This document shows, in pieces, positions 19,853 to 23,742 of a DNA stretch of 23,742 bases. How positions within the stretch are numbered: the first letter of the stretch is position 1; each line of letters opens with the position of its first letter. The DNA lies in IMG/VR virus record IMGVR_UViG_3300020215_000139, positions 1-23,742 of that record; one strand, written 5' to 3'. The translations under genes and the position numbers were made by a program. Source of the stretch: a virus. The notes beneath the pieces are model-generated. The model was not told where the DNA came from. It ran no database searches and worked only from the letters and a program-made list of their open reading frames with translations.

Positions 19853-22846
19853 ATGCCGCTGTTGTTGGACGATCCGGAACCCGACGTCATCGGGCTGGCG
19901 GAGGGGGCCTCCCTCCTGCCGGTCAGCGATGGCCTGGCGTTCGACGCCATCGCGCGGGACACCCGTCTGACGGGGCGTCTGGCCAGCTTCATGGAGGTGG
20001 CGGCCGAGCGGCGGTTCGACCGCCATACCCAGCGGATGACCGGCTATTCGGCCATGCTGGACCCCGACGAGGCCAACGACCGCTTCGGCATCGAGGGGGT
20101 GCTTCGCTTCGACAAGCCGGTTCTGCCCGTCGAGGCCGCCTGGATGCAGCGGTCGGCCAAGGAACGGCAGTATCGCGACTATGTCGTGGGCCGGGCGGAC
20201 CTGGCGTGGTGGCAGTCGCTGGCGGCCGGCATGTACGGGGCGATCACGGACCCGGTCAGCTGGCCCCTGCTGCTGGCGCCCGAGGTGCTGGGGGTGGCGC
20301 GGCTTGGACAGGCGGCGTGGGGGGCGCGCGGCGGCATGGCGGCCGTTCGGGCCGGGCGGCTGGCCAACGCCGGCCGCTTCGCCCTGGAGGGGGCCGCCGA
20401 GGGCGCCGTGGGCGGGGTGCTGTTCGAGGCGGCGAACATGCCGCTGCGCCGGGCCGAGGGCGAGGATTACCGGTTCGGCGACGCCCTGCGGAACATCACC
20501 ATGGGGGCGGTGTTCGGAGCCGGCGCCAAGGGCTTGCTGGGCGCCATCCTGCCGCCGGGGCTGGCCTCCAAAGACCCGGAGGTTCGCGCGGCGGCCGAGG
20601 GCGAGGCGGCGGCCCAGGCGGCCGAGATCGACGCCCTGCCCGACAGCCGCCTGCCCGAAGCGGTCGAGGCCCTGCCCGAGGACAGCCGCGGGCCAATGGC
20701 GGCGCTGGCCGTCGAGCGGATGGCCGACGACGCGCCGATGGGGATGGGGCCGCTGCTGGAGCGGCGGCTCGACGACGAACTGCGGGCCCTCGACGAGGTT
20801 CCAGGCGAGGGTCGGCCGCCGCTGGCGGCGCGGGCCCTGGAGGACGGGGTGGCGGTGACCACGCGCGGGACGGAGATTCCCGTGCGCTATGCCCTGGTCG
20901 AGATCGACGACCTGGTGACCAGCCACGACGACGACCTTGTGCGCAACCCGGACTTTCCCGGCGCCCTGCAGCCCCGCGAGCGGGAGCGGGCCGGCGCCAT
21001 CGCCCGGAATCGACAACTCCAGTCGGAGCTGAACCCCAAGCGCCTGATGCGCGAGGCGGGCGCCGAGACCGGCGCCCCCATCGTCAGCGCGGATGGCGTG
21101 GTGGAAAGCGGCAACGGCCGGACCATCGCCCTGCGCCGGGCGGCCAACGAGGGGGCGGAGGCCTGGGACCGCTACCGCGCCGAACTGGAGCGGCAGGGGT
21201 TCGACACGGAAGGCCTGGAACGGCCGGTGCTGGTTCGCGTCCGCACCGAAGCCATGACCGGCGAGGCGCGGGCGGCCCTGGCCCGCGAAATGAACGCCGA
21301 CGTGACCGAACGCCTGTCGGTCACCGAACAGGCCATGGCGGACGCCGCCAGCCTGGATGACGCGGCCCTGGAGATCCTGGAGGCGGGCGACGTCGGCGGG
21401 CCGGGAAACCGCGCCTTCCTTGCCCGCGTGGCCGGCGACCAGGCCAACACCCTGGCGGACGCGGAAGGCCGGCTGAGCGCCACCGGCGTGCAGCGCCTGA
21501 GGGCCGCGGTCACGGCGCGGGCCTATGGGGACCCGCGCCTGGTCGAGGCGGTGTTCGAGACGGCGGACGGCAATATCAAGATGATCGGCCAGGCCCTGGC
21601 CGACGCGGCGCCCAGCTGGGCGCGGATGCGGGCCGCGATCGCGAGGGGGCAGGCGGCGGCCGAACTGGACCTCACCGCCAACCTGAGGGCGGCTGTGGAC
21701 CTTGTGCGCCATGCGCGCCATAGTCGCGTTCCCCTGGGGCAGCTGGTCGCCGACCGGCTGGGCCAGGTGGAGATGTTCGGGGGCGAGGCCATCGCCCCCG
21801 AAACCGAGGCCTTCCTTCGGCTGTTCTTCCGCGACGAGGCGTTCAAGCGCGGGCGGGCGGCGGCCAGGGTGGCGGCGGCGCTGGACGATTACAGCCGGCG
21901 GGCGGGAGAGATCGCCCCCGGCCCGGACCTGTTTGGAGAGACCCCCGATGCCGCGGCAAAGCGCATCCTCGAAGACCTCGGCGTCCGGCTCGCCGCCGAA
22001 CCCGACGACGCGGCCGGAGACCTCCTCGACCGCCTCCGCGACGACCCGCCAGACGCCCCGCGCCCTGCGCCTGAGCCTGTTGTCCTCGACCTTCGCCCAT
22101 CTCGCGGCGACGGCGAGCGACCCGGCGGAGAAGGCGCACGACCTGAAGGCGGCGGCGCGGCTGAAGGCGCTGAGCGAGGAGGCCTAACCGATGGCGAACC
22201 CGCTGGACCTGCCGCTGGCCCGGCCGCTGACGGAAGCGGAGCGCAAGGCGCTGGCCGAGGCGATGGCCAGGGTCAAGGTGGTGCGAACCCCGCACAGGCC
22301 GCACCCGACCAAGCAATAGAGTTTCCCGACCAGGCCCATGCGGACCTGTTCACCGCCGGCCGGCGCCAACTGGCGGGCGAAGCCGTTCCCGACGCGGAGT
22401 GGCAGGCGCTGGCGGAGCGGATCGGCCGGTTGATCGACTGGACCGATGTCGGGTTCGTCACCGCGCGGGTGCGCAGCAGCTTCAAGGGGGACCTGCCGCC
22501 GCCGGCGGTGATGCGCCGGTTCGCCCAGGACTATGCGCGGGGCATGGTCGAGGAGCCGGAGCTGTGGTCGCTCAGCCTCTACGACCCCGACCGGATCGGC
22601 GAGGCCCTGCAGCCGGTGACCCTGGCGCCGGCGAAACCGCCGCCGGCCGAATCTGCGCCGGCCGTCGGCCGGGGCCGCGCCATCATCGCCGCCGATCCGG
22701 AGCTGAAGGCCCTGGAGGAGGACACGGCCGGCTTCATCCGCGACCAGGGCGTGGAGCTGCCCGACAACCCCGCCCTTGACCCCGACGTCATCGCCGAGGG
22801 CGTCCGCGCGGCCGCCATCTGCATCAAGGAAGGGTGGGTCGGATGA
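19853..22846 (+). CDS. Large ejection-type protein with DdrB/ParB-like domain (gp16 position)
   Basis: A 997-aa protein in the place of T7 gp16. Two Gly-rich hydrophobic segments (about 127-150 and 214-236) could insert into membranes. Residues about 344-430 resemble the DdrB-type ParB-like domain of phage polyvalent proteins: RYALVEIDDLVTSHD, LNPKRLMREAG, then DGVVESGNGRTIALRRA (about 415-428), which carries the ParB-type DG...GxGR signature. Helices follow to about 735. Residues about 737-823 are a Gly/Ala/Pro/Glu linker in which roughly half the codons end in A or T, unlike the rest, and two other-frame ORFs lie there. A compact C-terminal part (about 824-997) has normal codon use and no ATG or GTG start of its own near 22320. 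ATG 19853 has only a weak ribosome site. Confidence 0.7.
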   Translation: MPLLLDDPEPDVIGLAEGASLLPVSDGLAFDAIARDTRLTGRLASFMEVAAERRFDRHTQRMTGYSAMLDPDEANDRFGIEGVLRFDKPVLPVEAAWMQRSAKERQYRDYVVGRADLAWWQSLAAGMYGAITDPVSWPLLLAPEVLGVARLGQAAWGARGGMAAVRAGRLANAGRFALEGAAEGAVGGVLFEAANMPLRRAEGEDYRFGDALRNITMGAVFGAGAKGLLGAILPPGLASKDPEVRAAAEGEAAAQAAEIDALPDSRLPEAVEALPEDSRGPMAALAVERMADDAPMGMGPLLERRLDDELRALDEVPGEGRPPLAARALEDGVAVTTRGTEIPVRYALVEIDDLVTSHDDDLVRNPDFPGALQPRERERAGAIARNRQLQSELNPKRLMREAGAETGAPIVSADGVVESGNGRTIALRRAANEGAEAWDRYRAELERQGFDTEGLERPVLVRVRTEAMTGEARAALAREMNADVTERLSVTEQAMADAASLDDAALEILEAGDVGGPGNRAFLARVAGDQANTLADAEGRLSATGVQRLRAAVTARAYGDPRLVEAVFETADGNIKMIGQALADAAPSWARMRAAIARGQAAAELDLTANLRAAVDLVRHARHSRVPLGQLVADRLGQVEMFGGEAIAPETEAFLRLFFRDEAFKRGRAAARVAAALDDYSRRAGEIAPGPDLFGETPDAAAKRILEDLGVRLAAEPDDAAGDLLDRLRDDPPDAPRPAPEPVVLDLRPSRGDGERPGGEGARPEGGGAAEGAERGGLTDGEPAGPAAGPAADGSGAQGAGRGDGQGQGGANPAQAAPDQAIEFPDQAHADLFTAGRRQLAGEAVPDAEWQALAERIGRLIDWTDVGFVTARVRSSFKGDLPPPAVMRRFAQDYARGMVEEPELWSLSLYDPDRIGEALQPVTLAPAKPPPAESAPAVGRGRAIIAADPELKALEEDTAGFIRDQGVELPDNPALDPDVIAEGVRAAAICIKEGWVG
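21948..22187 (+). CDS. Nested small gene 1 in another frame (79 aa)
   Basis: ATG 21948 is preceded at seven bases by GGAGAG (21935-21940). The ORF lies wholly inside the 997-aa gene in a different frame. By hand count about 3 of 79 codons end in A or T, although the overlapping long frame becomes A/T-ending from about 22064. The protein is Ser/Thr/Pro-rich and basic at first (MPRQSASSKTSASGSPPNP), with a more ordered C-terminal half (LRLSLLSSTFAHLAATASD, then AEKAHDLKAAARLKALSEEA). Function unknown. Before 22060 both frames look coding, so the first part would be truly dual-coding. Alternatives are a frameshifted end of the upstream part of the long gene, or chance in GC-rich DNA. Confidence 0.5.
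   Translation: MPRQSASSKTSASGSPPNPTTRPETSSTASATTRQTPRALRLSLLSSTFAHLAATASDPAEKAHDLKAAARLKALSEEA
22191..22319 (+). CDS. Nested small gene 2 in another frame (42 aa)
   Basis: ATG 22191 is preceded at eight bases by GAGGAGG (22176-22182), among the best ribosome sites in the window, and lies three bases after the stop of nested gene 1. The 42-aa product begins MANPLDLPLARPLTEAERKA, continues with a charged helix and ends in a His/Pro/Lys-rich tail (TPHRPHPTKQ). About 3 of 42 codons end in A or T, against about half in the overlapping long frame. This helix is more protein-like than the Gly/Gln/Ala linker read from the same bases in the long frame. Function unknown; the pair looks like a two-gene translational unit. 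Confidence 0.55.
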   Translation: MANPLDLPLARPLTEAERKALAEAMARVKVVRTPHRPHPTKQ

Positions 22847-23172
22847 TCTGTATGCGGAAGCGGTGCGCGGTTGAGGCGAAGTGGGCTCCGAAGCTTTGCG
22901 TCCCGGCTAAGAACATCCCCATCGAGGCGCACCAGCCCATTGCGGCCATCCTGGGCTGCGTCGTTTGCGACCGCCACTTCGACGACATGAGCGCCAGCGA
23001 CTGGTTGGAGACCGATGACGGTCGGCCCTCCCCCTTGGTGGCCATTTTTAAGCAGCTTGTAGCGGGACGGGCGCCGCCGGATTTCGAGCGTGCCTTTCTC
23101 ACCAGGGTTTCCGTCAACAGCAGCGAATACCTCCGGTACGTCGCGGCCGTAACTGGGGTCCCCGAGCAATGA
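22843..23172 (+). CDS. Cys-rich small protein, possible zinc binder
   Basis: A 109-aa protein from ATG 22843, overlapping the previous stop by four bases; GTG 22834 in frame is possible. Cysteines at 3, 8, 19, 39 and 42 and His45 include CMRKRC and CVVCDRH, a spacing compatible with a small zinc-binding site. The second half (about 65-105) looks helical. I do not recognise the family. Codon use (GCT, CTT, GTT, TTT, GTA) is more relaxed than in the surrounding virion genes, suggesting late acquisition. Its ATGA link to the next gene keeps translation coupled through it. Confidence 0.6.
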   Translation: MICMRKRCAVEAKWAPKLCVPAKNIPIEAHQPIAAILGCVVCDRHFDDMSASDWLETDDGRPSPLVAIFKQLVAGRAPPDFERAFLTRVSVNSSEYLRYVAAVTGVPEQ

Positions 23173-23742
23173 CCCGCGCCTGTCACGGTCCCGTCCGCGC
23201 AGCCACCGGCGGCGCCTTCTCCGACGAGGAGATCGACGACGTCCTGTCGCGGCTGGAGGCCCGGTTCCAGCGCGCCAAGGGGCGCAGCCCCAATGGGGAC
23301 GAGGCGGCCGCCATGGCGGAGGCCGCCGGTGAGATGACCCGCGAGGCGGTCATGGATGCGCTGATCGCCCGGCGCCTGGAGGCGGCGGCGGCGAAGTCCC
23401 GCGCCAAGCGCCAGAAGATCCTGGCGGCCCTGCCCGGCGACGAGGGACAGAAGCGGATCGCCTACAACGTCGGCTCCGAGAAACAGGGGCTGTACAGCGC
23501 CTATTCGGTGGACGCCCAGGGCCGGGCCGCCGCCGATTCCCTGCTCGCCGAGGTCGACGCCGGCCTGCGTGCCGAACCCGGCCTTTGGGACCGGATCAGC
23601 AATGTGCTGTTCACCGGGGAAAAGGGCTTCGACCGCCTGGTGGCCAAGGAACTGGCGCGGCTGCGCGGGGCGTCGACCCCGGCGACCGGCGACCGGGGCG
23701 CGGAGATCGCCGCGCGGGTGTTCGCCAAGGCCCAGGACCGGG
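23169..23742 (+). CDS. Start of a large helical ejection-type protein, 3' end cut by window
   Basis: ATG 23169 overlaps the previous stop (ATGA), and the frame stays open to the right edge (191 residues seen). The sequence is Ala/Arg/Glu-rich and helical: FSDEEIDDVLSRLEARFQRA, a long helix MTREAVMDALIARRLEAAAAK, then GSEKQGLYSAYSVDAQGRAA and a further helix. It has strongly biased GC3 like the virion genes. Following gp13-, gp14-, gp15-like and DdrB/ParB genes, it is most likely the largest internal virion protein or another polyvalent protein. No lytic transglycosylase or other catalytic motif is visible in this part. Confidence 0.6.
   Translation, partial: MTRACHGPVRAATGGAFSDEEIDDVLSRLEARFQRAKGRSPNGDEAAAMAEAAGEMTREAVMDALIARRLEAAAAKSRAKRQKILAALPGDEGQKRIAYNVGSEKQGLYSAYSVDAQGRAAADSLLAEVDAGLRAEPGLWDRISNVLFTGEKGFDRLVAKELARLRGASTPATGDRGAEIAARVFAKAQDR

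Noticed and set aside
19906-19916. Other CCCTCC-like strings (for example near 657, 13109, 19906, 23025)
   Set aside because: They lack the TAT and full CCCTCCCC core or lie inside genes; they are not counted as motif copies.
1-23742. CRISPR arrays, insertion sequences, integrase or attachment sites
   Set aside because: No spaced direct repeats of CRISPR size, no transposase, and no recombinase gene or duplicated att core was recognised.

Overview
The window is a GC-rich (high G/C at third codon positions), entirely plus-strand segment of a podovirus or podoviral prophage. Codon usage and protein style point to an alphaproteobacterial host, most like Caulobacterales (Caulobacter, Phenylobacterium, Brevundimonas). 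That host guess is inference from composition, not from any host gene. No integrase, repressor, tRNA, lysis gene or RNA polymerase is visible, so I cannot say whether the element is temperate.

Left part (1-4936) is a replication and DNA-processing operon with start/stop overlaps at nearly every junction: a partial HTH-like protein, an HNH nuclease, a TOPRIM primase-like protein, a GNAT/Mom-like protein, a 28-codon mini-ORF ending in a G9 tract, a DNA methyltransferase with an NPPF motif, and a P-loop helicase/primase-type ATPase. A 535-base non-coding region follows (4937-5471). It holds an 18-bp hairpin, the first copy of a recurrent TATCCCTCCCC motif, and 11 iteron-like GGTTCC/GGAACC elements.

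Middle part (5472-13850) is packaging and head: putative small terminase, large terminase (TTG start), a small conserved-type ORF, T7-like portal, an unknown cargo-like ORF, a Bbp19-like small protein, scaffold, major capsid, a decoration-like protein, an intrinsic terminator, and a tail tubular A/adaptor-like protein. Right part (13851-23742) has a structured 368-base gap, then the nozzle (tail tubular B) and T7-order ejection proteins: gp13-like GNAT, gp14-like, gp15-like, a 997-aa protein with a DdrB/ParB-like domain, a Cys-rich small protein, and the start of another large helical protein cut by the window edge. Lengths and order of portal to gp15 track T7 gp8 to gp15 closely, but the replication module is not T7-like.

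The most unusual features are these. (1) Two small ORFs, each with a strong Shine-Dalgarno and near-saturated GC3, are nested in another frame inside the low-complexity linker of the 997-aa ejection protein. (2) Five exact copies of TATCCCTCCCC lie upstream of gene blocks, four of them at repeated distances (37, 37, 69, 69 bases) from start codons. (3) An iteron array with 9-bp spacing lies directly before the small terminase gene. (4) A G9 tract lies at the start of the methyltransferase gene, after a mini-ORF that resembles the enzyme's own N-terminus.
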